Below are positions 44,484 to 53,414 of a stretch of 64,000 nt of DNA, in pieces. The notes under the pieces are model-generated. The model was given only the letters and a program-made list of their open reading frames with translations, had not been told where the DNA came from and did no database searches. Source of the stretch: Acidobacteriota bacterium (lineage in GTDB: Bacteria > Acidobacteriota > Vicinamibacteria > Vicinamibacterales > SCN-69-37); the NCBI GenBank assembly GCA_016716905.1, contig JADJUS010000022.1, forward strand, positions 682,001 through 746,000, in the 5' to 3' direction. The translations under genes and the position numbers were made by a program. How positions within the stretch are numbered: the first letter of the stretch is position 1; the number at the start of each line of letters is the position of its first letter.

Positions 44484-44487
44484 GCGC

Positions 44488-46284
44488 TCACCGCTCGTGA
44501 GTGGAGATATAGGTTACCGGGTGCTCGCGGCGGAACGAGCGGACGAACATGTCCGAGCGCGCGAAGCCGTCCATGTCGCGCCCCACCGGCAGGCCGAGGT
44601 AATACAGCACCGTGGGCGCGACGTCCACGATGGCGCCGCGAGGGAGTTCGGCGTGAAAGACCTGCGAGCCGTGCGCGATGATGAAGCCATCGGGCGCACC
44701 TTCGTGGCTGCCCGTCGGGTCCGCCTGACGAAGGAGCCGCGCCAGGAGGCGCTTGGACAGACTCACGCGCTCCATGCCGAAGCCCGACACAACCAGAAGC
44801 AGGTCACCAGGCGCCTGGCGATCGATCACGCGCCCGATGTCCGCATCAATCTCGTCGTAGTAGGCATCGAGGAGCGCCACGCCGGCTGCCGCCTCTGGTG
44901 TGACGCGCGCGGGCCGCCCCGGGCCGGCACTGCCCCAATGCTGATGCGAGAGCGGGTCGATACCCTGATATCGCAGCGCGGTCACCCGGGGCGCGAACTG
45001 CGGCTCCAGGCGCCTGGCCACATCGCGGTACACGCGATCCCACCGCGCAGGCAAGCCCCCGTCGGCTTCAACTTCGGCCGGGGGCGTCACGGGGGAGTCG
45101 GCGCTGGCCCACCCCGAAAACTCCTCGGCATCAAAGACCTCGCGGGCGATTTCCACGGCGCTTGACGGCACACCGGCGCGCGCGTCGGCAAGCCGCAGCG
45201 GTGAGCTGGTGCCGCGATGGAAGCGATCGGAAATGAGGTACCCGCGCGAAAGCCGGGCGGGATACGTGAGCGGCCAACGGACAATCCCAGACGCGAAGCC
45301 GTAGTCGGCCGCAATGTCCCAGAACGTGCGCGCACGCACCGACTCGGCGGTGGCGGCGCCTTCGATCACGTAACCCTGCTGAATCAGGCCGTACGCAAAA
45401 CAGTAGTCGGGGAGCAAGTCTACTGGATCGTCTTCGTCGGCTTCGATGCGAAACACCGCGTTTGAGCGCACGCCGCTCTTGGACGGGTACTTTCCGGTGG
45501 CCGCCGCGGCCCACACCGGTTCGGCCTGCGTCGGCTTGAGCGTGGCGAGGTCCATGACCGCGCCGCGATCGAGGATGCGGCCAAAGTTTGGCAACTGCCC
45601 GGCTGCCACGCGTTCGCGCACCAGACTCAACGACGCACCGTCGAGCAGGATCATGTGGACGCGCGGTCCCATCTGCGCCAGCACGGTGTCGCCACGCGGT
45701 GGCGGCGACGTGGCACGCGGCACCGCCGGCACGGGCAGGTCACCAGGGCCGCGGAACCACAGCGGGACCACCACTGACGCGATCAGTGTCACGGTGAGGA
45801 GGACGCCGGCCGCGCGTGTGCCCGAGCGCCCAAACGAATACCGCAAGGCCACGACACCAACGAGCACCACGGCAATCACCGTCTGGGCCACGGCTGCGCT
45901 CCACATGCGCGCGGCCGTCAACTCGCCGAGCACCGCCCTGAAGCCCTGCAGGTTGCCCCAAATCACGAGCGCCGTCGCCGCAGCAAACGCAGCGCCCAGC
46001 CAGGCCAGCATCCGGACACTCAACCATCCGGGCTTCAGCGGTCGCGACGCCAGGACCTCGCGGATCAGGATGATCAGATACACAGCCACCGTCAGAGGCA
46101 GCCCGTAATACGCCACCAGAGCCAGAAACCACTGGCCGGATGTTCGGGAAAACAGCGGGACCTGCGGATTGATCAGGAGGACGACCACCGCGAGATAGAC
46201 CGCGCCGAGTACGCCACCGAGTATGGCGTTGGTCAACATCCTCAGGTAGCGCATGGGCGTCCCAATTTTAGTCTCGGAACCCAT
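44488..46284 (-). CDS. Membrane-anchored alkaline-phosphatase-superfamily hydrolase
   Basis: 598-residue inner-membrane protein. ATG 46284 is chosen because AGGAAAG lies about 10 nt upstream and it avoids overlap with pyrK; ATG 46254 is also possible. Four to five transmembrane helices occupy the first ~190 residues (LGAVYLAVVVLLINP, AYYGLPLTVAVYLIILI and others). The extracytoplasmic half starts with HMILLDGASLSLV, a type I phosphodiesterase-like metal site, followed by GILDRGAVMDLATLKPT, LRYQGIDPLSHQHW (Asp/His ligands) and FIIAHGSQVF. The closest general description is a phosphodiesterase or phosphoglycan transferase/hydrolase; the substrate is unknown. Confidence 0.78.
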   Translation of the reverse strand: MGSETKIGTPMRYLRMLTNAILGGVLGAVYLAVVVLLINPQVPLFSRTSGQWFLALVAYYGLPLTVAVYLIILIREVLASRPLKPGWLSVRMLAWLGAAFAAATALVIWGNLQGFRAVLGELTAARMWSAAVAQTVIAVVLVGVVALRYSFGRSGTRAAGVLLTVTLIASVVVPLWFRGPGDLPVPAVPRATSPPPRGDTVLAQMGPRVHMILLDGASLSLVRERVAAGQLPNFGRILDRGAVMDLATLKPTQAEPVWAAAATGKYPSKSGVRSNAVFRIEADEDDPVDLLPDYCFAYGLIQQGYVIEGAATAESVRARTFWDIAADYGFASGIVRWPLTYPARLSRGYLISDRFHRGTSSPLRLADARAGVPSSAVEIAREVFDAEEFSGWASADSPVTPPAEVEADGGLPARWDRVYRDVARRLEPQFAPRVTALRYQGIDPLSHQHWGSAGPGRPARVTPEAAAGVALLDAYYDEIDADIGRVIDRQAPGDLLLVVSGFGMERVSLSKRLLARLLRQADPTGSHEGAPDGFIIAHGSQVFHAELPRGAIVDVAPTVLYYLGLPVGRDMDGFARSDMFVRSFRREHPVTYISTHER

Positions 46285-46304
46285 GGTCGTATACTTTCCT
46301 GCTG

Positions 46305-47135
46305 ATGCCTGTTGATATCCCAGCCGCAGTGATTGGCAACACGCGGCTGACACCCGAGTACAACGTATTGTCGTTGGCCGCCCCTGGCGTGGCCGAACAC
46401 GCCGCCCCCGGACAGTTCGTCATGGTGAAGACCGCACCCGGCCTGGACCCATTGCTGCGGCGGCCGTTTTCGATCTTCGAGATCCTGCGCGACGCGTCGG
46501 GCGCGCCCGTGGGTATCAGCCTCCTGAACAAACGTGTGGGTGTCGGCACGTCGCTGCTCTACGACGCGCGCGATGGCGATCGCATCGACTGCCTGGGTCC
46601 GCTCGGCAAACCGTTTGAGCCGGTTGACCCACCTGCAGAAGCGTGGATGGTGGCCGGCGGCGTCGGCTTGGCGCCCTTTGCCACGCTGGCCCAGGCGCTG
46701 GCGGCACGCGGCACGTCCATGACGCTCTTCTACGGCGGACGAAGCGCGACAGACCTGTTCCACGAATCGTTTTTTACCGGTCTCGGCGCGACGCTGGTGA
46801 TCACAACCGAAGATGGCAGTCGCGGCGAACGCGGGCGCGTGACCCTGCCGCTCGAACGCGCGCTTGCGGCGCGCGCAGCCAACCAGCCGGTCACGCTGTA
46901 CGCGTGCGGGCCAACCCCGATGATGCGCGCCGTGGCAGACCTTGGCGCCACGCACGCACGGCCCACGTTCGTCTCGCTCGAACCCGTGATGGGTTGCGGC
47001 ATGGGCGGGTGCTACAGCTGCGTGGTGCGGGTGACGCGGCCCGGCGGCACTCATTTCGTCCGCTCGTGTATTGAGGGTCCCGTGTTTGATGCGGCCTCAG
47101 TCGTGTGGGACGCGCTGAAAGGGGGGCACCACTAA
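46305..47135 (+). CDS. pyrK: Dihydroorotate dehydrogenase electron-transfer subunit
   Basis: FAD and [2Fe-2S] subunit that passes electrons from PyrD to NAD+. 276 residues. FAD-binding RRPFSIFEIL, VGVGTSLLYDARDGD, NAD site GGVGLAPFATLAQAL, YACGPTPMMRAVA, and the ferredoxin-like cluster MGCGMGGCYSCVVR with a fourth Cys in VRSCIEG. ATG 46305; the stop overlaps the pyrD start by one base. It is divergent from the phosphatase gene with only ~20 bp between, so any promoter must overlap coding sequence. Confidence 0.94.
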   Translation: MPVDIPAAVIGNTRLTPEYNVLSLAAPGVAEHAAPGQFVMVKTAPGLDPLLRRPFSIFEILRDASGAPVGISLLNKRVGVGTSLLYDARDGDRIDCLGPLGKPFEPVDPPAEAWMVAGGVGLAPFATLAQALAARGTSMTLFYGGRSATDLFHESFFTGLGATLVITTEDGSRGERGRVTLPLERALAARAANQPVTLYACGPTPMMRAVADLGATHARPTFVSLEPVMGCGMGGCYSCVVRVTRPGGTHFVRSCIEGPVFDAASVVWDALKGGHH

Positions 47136-48046
47136 TGGCCGACCTTTCCGTCAAAATCGGTTCGCTCACGCTGAAGAACCCCGTCATCGCCGCCTCCGGG
47201 TGCTTCGGCTACGGTCTTGAGTACGCGTCGGCGGTGGACATTTCCGCCCTGGGCGGCGTCGCCGTCAAGGGCCTCTTTCTCAACGAGCGCGAAGGCCATG
47301 CCCCACCGCGCATTGTCGAGACTCCAGCCGGCATGCTCAACGCGATCGGCCTTCAGGGCATCGGCGTGCACAGGTTCGTTAAGGAGAAGCTTCCCGAGCT
47401 CAGGCGCCTTGGCGTCACGACCATCGTCAACGTCTGCGGGTCCACGATCGACGAGTACTGCGAGGTCACCCGCGTGCTGTCTGATGCCGAAGGGGTTGGT
47501 GCGATCGAGCTGAACATCTCGTGCCCGAATATCAAAGAGGGCGGCATCCAGTTTGGCTGCAGCCTCACGGGCACGTACGACGTGGTAAGCGCCGTGCGGA
47601 AGGTCACATCGTTGCCGCTCGTGCCGAAGCTCACGCCAAACGTGACCGACCCGGCGTCGTTTGCACGCGCGTCCGAAGACGCGGGCGCGGACGCCATCTC
47701 GCTGGTCAACACGTTTCTGGCGATGGCCATCGATGTCGAGACGCGCAAGCCGAAACTCACCAACGTGATGGGCGGCCTGTCGGGACCGGCGATCCGGCCG
47801 ATCGCGGTGCGTATGGTGTGGGAATGCCGGCAGGCAGTGAAGCTGCCGATCATCGGCATGGGCGGCATCGCCAATGCCACCGATGCGCTGGAGTTCATCA
47901 TCGCGGGCGCCGACGCCGTGCAGGTGGGCACGGCCAACTTTGTGTATCCCACGCTGTGGGCAGACATGATTGACGGGATTGACAAGTATCTGGATCGACA
48001 CGGGATTGCGCGTGTTGCCGATCTCGTCGGAAAGATGGAGCGATGA
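47135..48046 (+). CDS. pyrD: Dihydroorotate dehydrogenase, class 1B catalytic subunit
   Basis: FMN enzyme oxidising dihydroorotate to orotate. 303 residues from ATG 47135 (TAATG overlap with pyrK; GGGGGG Shine-Dalgarno). LKNPVIAASGCFGYGLEY, ELNISCPNIKEGG with the class 1B catalytic Cys, SLVNTFLAMAIDVETRKP, GGLSGPAIRPIAVRMVWE and GMGGIANATDALEFIIAGAD are all as expected. The pyrK partner next door confirms class 1B. The stop overlaps the pyrF start (ATGA). Confidence 0.96.
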   Translation: MADLSVKIGSLTLKNPVIAASGCFGYGLEYASAVDISALGGVAVKGLFLNEREGHAPPRIVETPAGMLNAIGLQGIGVHRFVKEKLPELRRLGVTTIVNVCGSTIDEYCEVTRVLSDAEGVGAIELNISCPNIKEGGIQFGCSLTGTYDVVSAVRKVTSLPLVPKLTPNVTDPASFARASEDAGADAISLVNTFLAMAIDVETRKPKLTNVMGGLSGPAIRPIAVRMVWECRQAVKLPIIGMGGIANATDALEFIIAGADAVQVGTANFVYPTLWADMIDGIDKYLDRHGIARVADLVGKMER

Positions 48047-48805
48047 ACCCAATATTGATTGCGCTGGACGTGCCGACGGCCGCCACCGCATTGGCCTTGA
48101 CTGACACGCTTCGCGGCAGCGTGGGCGGCTACAAGATTGGCAGCCAGTTGTTCACCGCAGAGGGACCGTCCATCGTACGCACACTCGCCGAGCGGGGCGA
48201 CAAGGTTTTCCTCGACCTGAAGTTCCACGACATTCCGAACACCGTGGCAGGCGCGATCGAGTCTGCGAGCCACTTGGGCGCGTGGATGATGAACGTCCAT
48301 GCGTCGGGTGGCCAGGCGATGATGAGCGCGGCCGCGGAAGGCCGCCGACCGCGCGGCGACCGCCGGACGTCCCCGCCCGTTGGTGATTGCCGTGACGGTG
48401 CTCACGAGCATGAGCGCCGAAGTCCTCGCAAGCGTCGGCGTCCATCGATCGCCAGCCGAACAGGTGGTGCATCTCGCGTTGATGGCCAAGGCCTCCGGGA
48501 TGGACGGCGTGGTGGCCTCCCCCCTCGAAACAGCCGCGATCCGCAACGCCTGCGGCCCCGACTTCCTCATCGTCACGCCTGGAATTCGCGGAGGCAGCGC
48601 GGAACAGACAACCGGCCGACAGGATCAGTCACGCACGATGGCACCGGGCGACGCGATGCGCGCAGGCGCGAGCTACCTTGTTGTGGGACGGCCGATAACT
48701 GGAGCGAGCGATCCGCGATCGGCGGCACAGGCGATCATCGAGGAATTGAGGGGGACGGGTCTGTTTTCCACAGATCCAGCCAAAAAAGGGACAGGCCCCA
48801 TATAG
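48043..48805 (+). CDS. pyrF: Orotidine 5'-phosphate decarboxylase, frameshifted
   Basis: Final step of UMP synthesis. The N-terminal part LIALDVPTAATALAL, VGGYKIGSQLFTAEG and VFLDLKFHDIPNTVAGAI (catalytic Asp-x-Lys-x-x-Asp region) is in one frame; from about 48340 the rest (VIAVTVLTSMS, VTPGIRGG, YLVVGRPI) is in the next. Deleting one G in GAAGGCCGCCGAC restores an uninterrupted ~253-residue protein, so the break is a single-base insertion. Because pyrF is normally needed for prototrophy, an assembly error is as likely as a mutation. The last ~17 residues (GTGLFSTDPAKKGTGPI) come from a palindromic repeat and are not family sequence. ATG 48043 overlaps the pyrD stop. Confidence 0.85.
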
Positions 48806-48865
48806 GTTCCCCTACTGAGGCCTGTCCCCTTTTTGACCGGATCTGTGGAAAACAGACCCGTCCCC
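48751..48865. repeat. 115-bp palindrome of the GGGGACGGGTCTG type
   Basis: Arms GGGGACGGGTCTGTTTTCCA then CAGATCC and their complement on the right, with inner arms AAAAAGGGACAGGCC/GGCCTGTCCCCTTTTT. It lies between convergent pyrF and the OmpA-like gene, and provides the pyrF stop. Similar GGGGACAG-type palindromes are widespread in environmental bacterial genomes. Confidence 0.88.
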
Positions 48866-49462
48866 TTATTTTGCCGTGATTACGAACTGTCCGCGCCGGT
48901 TCGCCTGGAAGCAGGTTTCCGTCTCGTCCATGCACGTGGGCTGTTCTTCGCCCTTGCTCACGATGCTGACGCGCGCGGCGGCCACGCCCAGGCCCACGAG
49001 GTAGTCGCGCACGGACGCCGCACGGCGCTCGCCGAGCGCGAGGTTGTATTCGTTCGTGCCGCGCGAGTCGGCGTGCCCCTCCACCGTGACGCGCGTTGAC
49101 GTCCAACGCATCATCCACGTGGAGTTCTTCTGGAGGCTGGCCTTGCCGGCGTCGCTCAAGTCCGCGCTGTCGTACGCGAAAAACACTGTATCGAGCGGCT
49201 TCTGCTGATTCAGCGCGTCCAGCGTCCAGCTCGCAAACACCTCGTCCTCAGTCGGCACAGGCGCAGCCTGTGGAACCGGTGGCGGCGGTGGTGGAGTCTG
49301 GGGCGGCGGCGCCTGCGGCGGCGGGGCCGCGACAACGGCTGGTGGTGGAGGCGGTGCAGGCGTCGGCGGCACAACCTTGGCGCCGCAGGCAACGGTGACG
49401 GCCAGTGCGCCCGCTGCGAGCACCCCCGAGGTGATTCTAAAAGAGTCTCGATACATCCACAT
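48866..49462 (-). CDS. Pal/OmpA-family peptidoglycan-associated lipoprotein
   Basis: 198 residues. Lipoprotein signal with lipobox ALAVTVAC near residue 26; a Pro/Ala-rich linker of ~45 residues (PPPPPAVVAAPPPQ and similar) reaches toward the wall. The C-terminal OmpA domain has VFFAYDSADLSDAGKASLQK, VTVEGHADSRGTNEYNLALG and ERRAASVRDYLVGLGV, with the diaminopimelate-binding Asp and Arg present (HADSRGT, GERRA). It is Pal-like, but tolB is not adjacent. Two Cys in QPTCMDETETCFQANRRG sit in the last loop, unusual for Pal. Confidence 0.88.
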   Translation of the reverse strand: MWMYRDSFRITSGVLAAGALAVTVACGAKVVPPTPAPPPPPAVVAAPPPQAPPPQTPPPPPPVPQAAPVPTEDEVFASWTLDALNQQKPLDTVFFAYDSADLSDAGKASLQKNSTWMMRWTSTRVTVEGHADSRGTNEYNLALGERRAASVRDYLVGLGVAAARVSIVSKGEEQPTCMDETETCFQANRRGQFVITAK

Positions 49463-49577
49463 TCTCCCGTGACGTCGTCATTGAGGTTTTCAGACCTGCC
49501 GAGCTTACAAACCCACGCCAGATGTGTCAACGACGAACGAAAGCGAAATCGCGATCTCCCCCCTACAATGGAGCCCG

Positions 49578-50342
49578 ATGCACACGATTGACCCCCTGGA
49601 CGCCATGGACGCAATGCTCACCGCCACGGCGCGTGCCGAGGATGACCATTTCTGGTTCAGGGGCCTGCGTCGCTCGGCGCGCATCATGCTCGATGCCGCC
49701 CTGGAGGGCCGCCGGTTGGGGCAGATCGTAGATTGTGGCGCGGGAACCGGCCGCAACCTGGACTGGCTTCGCGAGTACGGCCCGGTCGTGGGCATCGAGC
49801 GCTCACCCACGGGCCTTGGGGTGGCACGGGCGCACGGACGCCTCATCGTGCAGGCCACCGTGGCGGCGCTCCCATTGCCGTCTACATCGGTGGACCTGGC
49901 CACCTCGTTTGATGTGCTCTATTGCCTGCCGGAAGCCGACGAGCGCGCGGCACTTGCCGAGATGGCGCGAGTGCTTCGGCCCGGCGGGTTGGCGCTGGTC
50001 AATGTGGCCGCGCTGGACATGCTGCACGGGGCCCATTCGACGCTGACGCGCGAACTGCGCCGCTACAGCCGGGCCCGGCTGCGCAGCCGATTGGAAGACG
50101 CGGGATTCACGGTTGACCGGATGTCGTTCACGAACTTCTCGACGTTCCCAGCGACGCTGGCCGTTCGGGCATTCGATCGATGGTCGGGCCGCGCGGCACA
50201 GGCGTCGGACGCGGAACTGCGGGTGCCGTCACCGCCCATCAACCGGACCCTGGACCTGGCGCTTGCGGCCGAGGCCCAGGTCATGCGCTACATGAACCTG
50301 CCTGTGGGCACATCACTGATGTGCCTGGCGCATAAACGCTGA
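49578..50342 (+). CDS. Class I SAM-dependent methyltransferase
   Basis: 254 residues. ATG 49578 gives MHTIDPLDAMDAMLTATARA; the longer upstream frame is intergenic. Motif I is IVDCGAGTGRNLDWL, motif II region VDLATSFDVLYCL, and post-motif LRPGGLALVNVAALDML. The opening EDDHFWFRGLRRSARIML matches methyltransferases found in lipid or glycan modification clusters, but no such neighbours are here. The acceptor is unknown. Confidence 0.85.
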   Translation: MHTIDPLDAMDAMLTATARAEDDHFWFRGLRRSARIMLDAALEGRRLGQIVDCGAGTGRNLDWLREYGPVVGIERSPTGLGVARAHGRLIVQATVAALPLPSTSVDLATSFDVLYCLPEADERAALAEMARVLRPGGLALVNVAALDMLHGAHSTLTRELRRYSRARLRSRLEDAGFTVDRMSFTNFSTFPATLAVRAFDRWSGRAAQASDAELRVPSPPINRTLDLALAAEAQVMRYMNLPVGTSLMCLAHKR

Positions 50343-50352
50343 ACGCGACGGA

Positions 50353-50619
50353 CTATTCGTCCCAGTCGTCGCCGTCGGCGTCGTCGTCTTCATCATCGGC
50401 AACGTCGTCGTCACCTTCAGCGGCGTCGGCCTTTTCCTCTGCCTCTTCTTCTTCATCGTCGTCTTCTTCATCGTCCGACTCGAATTCGAGCGGATCGATG
50501 GACGCGAGTCGAAGGTTGCTGGCGCAGCCGTCACAGACCCACGGATCGCCGACCTCCATCTCTTCGAGGTCCGTTTCGTCGATCTTGATTTCGATATCGC
50601 ATTCCGGGCAGGTCACCAT
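50353..50619 (-). CDS. LysW-like zinc-ribbon protein with acidic tail
   Basis: 88 residues. The N-terminal 43 residues (CPECDIEIKIDETDLEEMEV then CDGCASNLRLASIDPLEFE) align by eye with LysW/ArgW, the amino-group carrier proteins of lysine/arginine synthesis: two CxxC pairs, acidic body, and a Trp-containing end. LysW ends in EDWGE; this protein ends in DDWDE after an inserted ~40-residue Asp/Glu run. The C-terminal Glu that carries the substrate in LysW is kept. No lysX/argX ligase gene is nearby, so a carrier role is only a suggestion. ATG 50619. Confidence 0.7.
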   Translation of the reverse strand: MVTCPECDIEIKIDETDLEEMEVGDPWVCDGCASNLRLASIDPLEFESDDEEDDDEEEEAEEKADAAEGDDDVADDEDDDADGDDWDE

Positions 50620-50652
50620 AAACTCTCCTCCGACTTCAGACCGCGATTATAA

Positions 50653-51327
50653 ATGATGCCGGACAAGATTATTCTGATCGCGCATCGCGATGCCGATGTG
50701 CGCCACCGATTTTCCTCGGCGCTGGCCGAGGCACGTCACACGCCCGTCATGGCGGCCACTGCGGCGGCGGCCGACCTGGCCGCGCGGGATTCGGCCCGGC
50801 CCGTCAGCCTGGCGCTGATTGATGCGGGCCTGCGCGAAGACGCGCCGTCGTGGATTCTTACGCTGCGCGGAGACATGGCGCGGCCGGTACTCGTGTTTGC
50901 GGGCAGTGTGGCGTCGTCGGCCGACGCCCGCGCGCTGCTGGCCGTCCCGATCGCCGGCTACATCAACGAACATGCGTCACCGGCCCAGATTTTACCCGCG
51001 CTCGCGCCCCATCTGTTTCCAGCCAGCTTCGATCGCCGACTGAGCGTGCGAGTGCCCTTGGGCATTCCGGTGTCGTATCGCGCCGGCCAGACGATTGCGA
51101 CGGCTGTCACGCTGAACCTTGGCCGGGGCGGCCTGGCCGTTCGCACGCTGAGTCCCCTCAGTCCGGGGACCCTGGTCGACGTGAAGTTCAGAGTGCCGGG
51201 CAGGTCCGAGATCGAAGCGCGCGGCCGCGTGGTGTGGTCCGACCGCGCGGCCGGCATGGGCATTCAGTTCGAGTTCATGTCGGCGAGCGACCAGCAGGTC
51301 ATTGACGGACTGACCGGAAATTCGTAG
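50653..51327 (+). CDS. Receiver-like plus PilZ domain protein
   Basis: 224 residues. Residues 1-115 resemble a response-regulator fold (KIILIAHRDADVRHRFSSAL, SLALIDAGL, PVLVFAGS, GYINEHASPAQILPAL), but it lacks a normal phospho-acceptor set, since the expected Asp is within LIDAGLRE. Residues ~125-220 are a PilZ domain: DRRLSVRVPLGIPVSY gives the RxxxR-like c-di-GMP contact, and NLGRGGLAVRT the DxSxxG-like motif, here with Asn and Gly in place of Asp and Ser. It could regulate motility or export through c-di-GMP; binding may be weakened. ATG 50653. Confidence 0.78.
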   Translation: MMPDKIILIAHRDADVRHRFSSALAEARHTPVMAATAAAADLAARDSARPVSLALIDAGLREDAPSWILTLRGDMARPVLVFAGSVASSADARALLAVPIAGYINEHASPAQILPALAPHLFPASFDRRLSVRVPLGIPVSYRAGQTIATAVTLNLGRGGLAVRTLSPLSPGTLVDVKFRVPGRSEIEARGRVVWSDRAAGMGIQFEFMSASDQQVIDGLTGNS

Positions 51328-51468
51328 CGCGCCGTGGTGCGCGCATTTCGTAGCGCGCGCGGGGGCACGCATTTCGTAGCGCGGCGTGCACTTCAACGCC
51401 GCGGAACTTGGCGGCCTTGAGGTTCAGGCCGCCCTACGAGGAAACTGACACCCAGGCCGCCCTACGAG
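51323..51468. repeat. Cluster of four to five family R palindromes
   Basis: Two degenerate copies (CGTAGCGCGCCGTGGTGCGC and CGTAGCGCGCGCGGGGGCAC), two fuller ones (51375-51404, and 51411-51439 in reverse), and one half copy (CCCAGGCCGCCCTACGAGG) in a row between the PilZ gene and the P-type ATPase 3' end. Confidence 0.8.
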
Positions 51469-53414
51469 GAACGCCGCGACAACAAACCCGTGCCACGCAG
51501 GCCGTTGGCGACCACGAGCAGGGACGCGCCGGTATCGGCGAGCACGGCCATCCAGAGCGTGGCGAGGCCCAAGGCGGCGAGGGCGACAAACGCGAGCTTG
51601 AGGCCGAGCGCGATGGCCACGTTCACTCGAATGGTCTGCACCGTGGCGCGACCGAGACGGACGGCGAACGGCAGCTTGGATAAGTCGTCGGACATCAGTG
51701 CCACGTCCGCAGTCTCAAGCGCCACGTCGGTGCCGGCAGCACCCATGGCGATGCCGACATCGGCGGTGGCGAGCGCCGGCGCGTCGTTGATGCCGTCTCC
51801 GACCATCGCCACCGTGCCGTGCTCGCGCTGCAGCATCTGCACGAGCGTCACCTTGTCGGCCGGCATCAGGTCCGCGTACACCTCGTCAACGCCAGATGCC
51901 TTGCGAATCATCTCGGCCGACCGCCGCGTGTCGCCCGTGAGCAGCACCACATGTTCCACGCCCGCGTCACGCAGCGACTGCACCACTGAGGTGCTGCCTG
52001 CACGCGGTTGGTCGGCAAGCCCAATCACGCCGAGCGCGGCGCCGTCGCGACCAATGAACACCGGCGTGCTGCCGCTCGCCTCGATCTCCGCCATGCGCGC
52101 GTGAACGGCATCGGTGCAAAGCTCGCGCGATTCGAAGAACCTGTGACTGCCGATGACGGCCACGGACGCGGCCACCAGCGCCTCAGCGCCAAGGCCAGGC
52201 AACGCGCGGAACCGTTCGCCCGCGGTGACATCCAGACCCGCATCGCGCGCGCGGCCGACAATGGCGCGGCCGATGGGATGTTCGGAACGCGCCTCAAGCG
52301 ATGCGGCCACCGAGAGCACGTCCTCTGCGCTGGCGCCGTTGACGCCGAGGACATCCGTGACGGACACGCGACCGTCGGTCAAGGTGCCGGTCTTGTCGAA
52401 GGCCACGCAGCGGACCGCGGCCAGGCGTTCGAGGCCGGCGCCGCCCTTGATGAGCACACCGGCGCGCGCCGCCACTGTCAGAGCCGACACCACGGTCACG
52501 GGCGTTGAGATCACAAGCGCGCAGGGGCACGCGACAACAAGCAGCACCAGGGCTCGATACGCCCAGGTGCCCCATTCCCCGCCTGCCAGCGACAGCGCTT
52601 CCACCGAGCCGATCACCGGCGGCACCACCGCGATCAATACGGCCAGGGCGACCACGGCGGGCGTGTACCGTCGCGCGAAGGTTTCCACCAGCGTCTGCGT
52701 CGGCGCTCGCTGTGCTTGCGCCTGCTCAACCATGTGCACGATGCGGGCGATGGTGCTGTCCTGTGCCAGGCGCGTCACGCGCACATCGAGTGAGCCGTTG
52801 CCGTTAATGCTGCCGGCGAACACGCTGTCACCCGCCACCTTTTCGACGGGAAACGACTCGCCGGTGACCGGCGCCTGGTTCAGCGCGGACTCGCCGGAAA
52901 CGACAATGGCGTCGACGGGGACCTTTTCGCCAGGCCGCACGAGCACGATGTCGCCAAGCACGAGCTGCGCGACAGGCACGGTGGTCACCGTTCCATCCCT
53001 GCGCACCAAGGCCTCGCTGGGCGCCATGGTCATCAGGTCGCGAATCGCGCGGCGGGCACGAGCCATGGTCCGTGACTCGAGCCACTCGGAAACGCCGAAC
53101 AGCCAGATGACGGTGGCGGCTTCGAGCCACTCCCCAAGGATGAGTGCGCCGACCACGGCAATGACCATCAGCACATGGATGTCGAGCACACGGCGTTGCA
53201 CCGAGCGCCAGGCGTTGCGAGCCGGCCCGGGAATGGTGAGGACGATGGCGAGGGCGTAGAGCGCGAAGGCCCAGCCGTCATATCCCAGCGAGGAGAGGCC
53301 GCCACCCAGGGCGATGGCAGCGCCCCCCGCAGCCATGGTGGCGGTCAGGCGCGCGGCCGGTGGCGGAGGCGCCGCAGGCGAGCAGGCGTCGCCGCCACAA
53401 CAGGCGTCACTCAC
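51462..53414 (-). CDS. Heavy-metal (Zn/Cd) P1B-type ATPase
   Basis: 650-residue inner-membrane metal exporter of the ZntA/CadA type. Key motifs: VACPCALVISTP (CPC metal-binding helix), DKTGTLTDG phosphorylation site, HP locus ARSEHPIGRAIV, and GDGINDAPALATAD. It has no N-terminal HMA domain, only a short Cys cluster (CCGGDACS) that may replace it. The start overlaps the ArsR gene stop by 8 nt, so export and repressor are co-expressed. The ArsR site in front of the pair suggests induction by Zn, Cd or Pb. Confidence 0.93.
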   Translation of the reverse strand: MSDACCGGDACSPAAPPPPAARLTATMAAGGAAIALGGGLSSLGYDGWAFALYALAIVLTIPGPARNAWRSVQRRVLDIHVLMVIAVVGALILGEWLEAATVIWLFGVSEWLESRTMARARRAIRDLMTMAPSEALVRRDGTVTTVPVAQLVLGDIVLVRPGEKVPVDAIVVSGESALNQAPVTGESFPVEKVAGDSVFAGSINGNGSLDVRVTRLAQDSTIARIVHMVEQAQAQRAPTQTLVETFARRYTPAVVALAVLIAVVPPVIGSVEALSLAGGEWGTWAYRALVLLVVACPCALVISTPVTVVSALTVAARAGVLIKGGAGLERLAAVRCVAFDKTGTLTDGRVSVTDVLGVNGASAEDVLSVAASLEARSEHPIGRAIVGRARDAGLDVTAGERFRALPGLGAEALVAASVAVIGSHRFFESRELCTDAVHARMAEIEASGSTPVFIGRDGAALGVIGLADQPRAGSTSVVQSLRDAGVEHVVLLTGDTRRSAEMIRKASGVDEVYADLMPADKVTLVQMLQREHGTVAMVGDGINDAPALATADVGIAMGAAGTDVALETADVALMSDDLSKLPFAVRLGRATVQTIRVNVAIALGLKLAFVALAALGLATLWMAVLADTGASLLVVANGLRGTGLLSRRSS

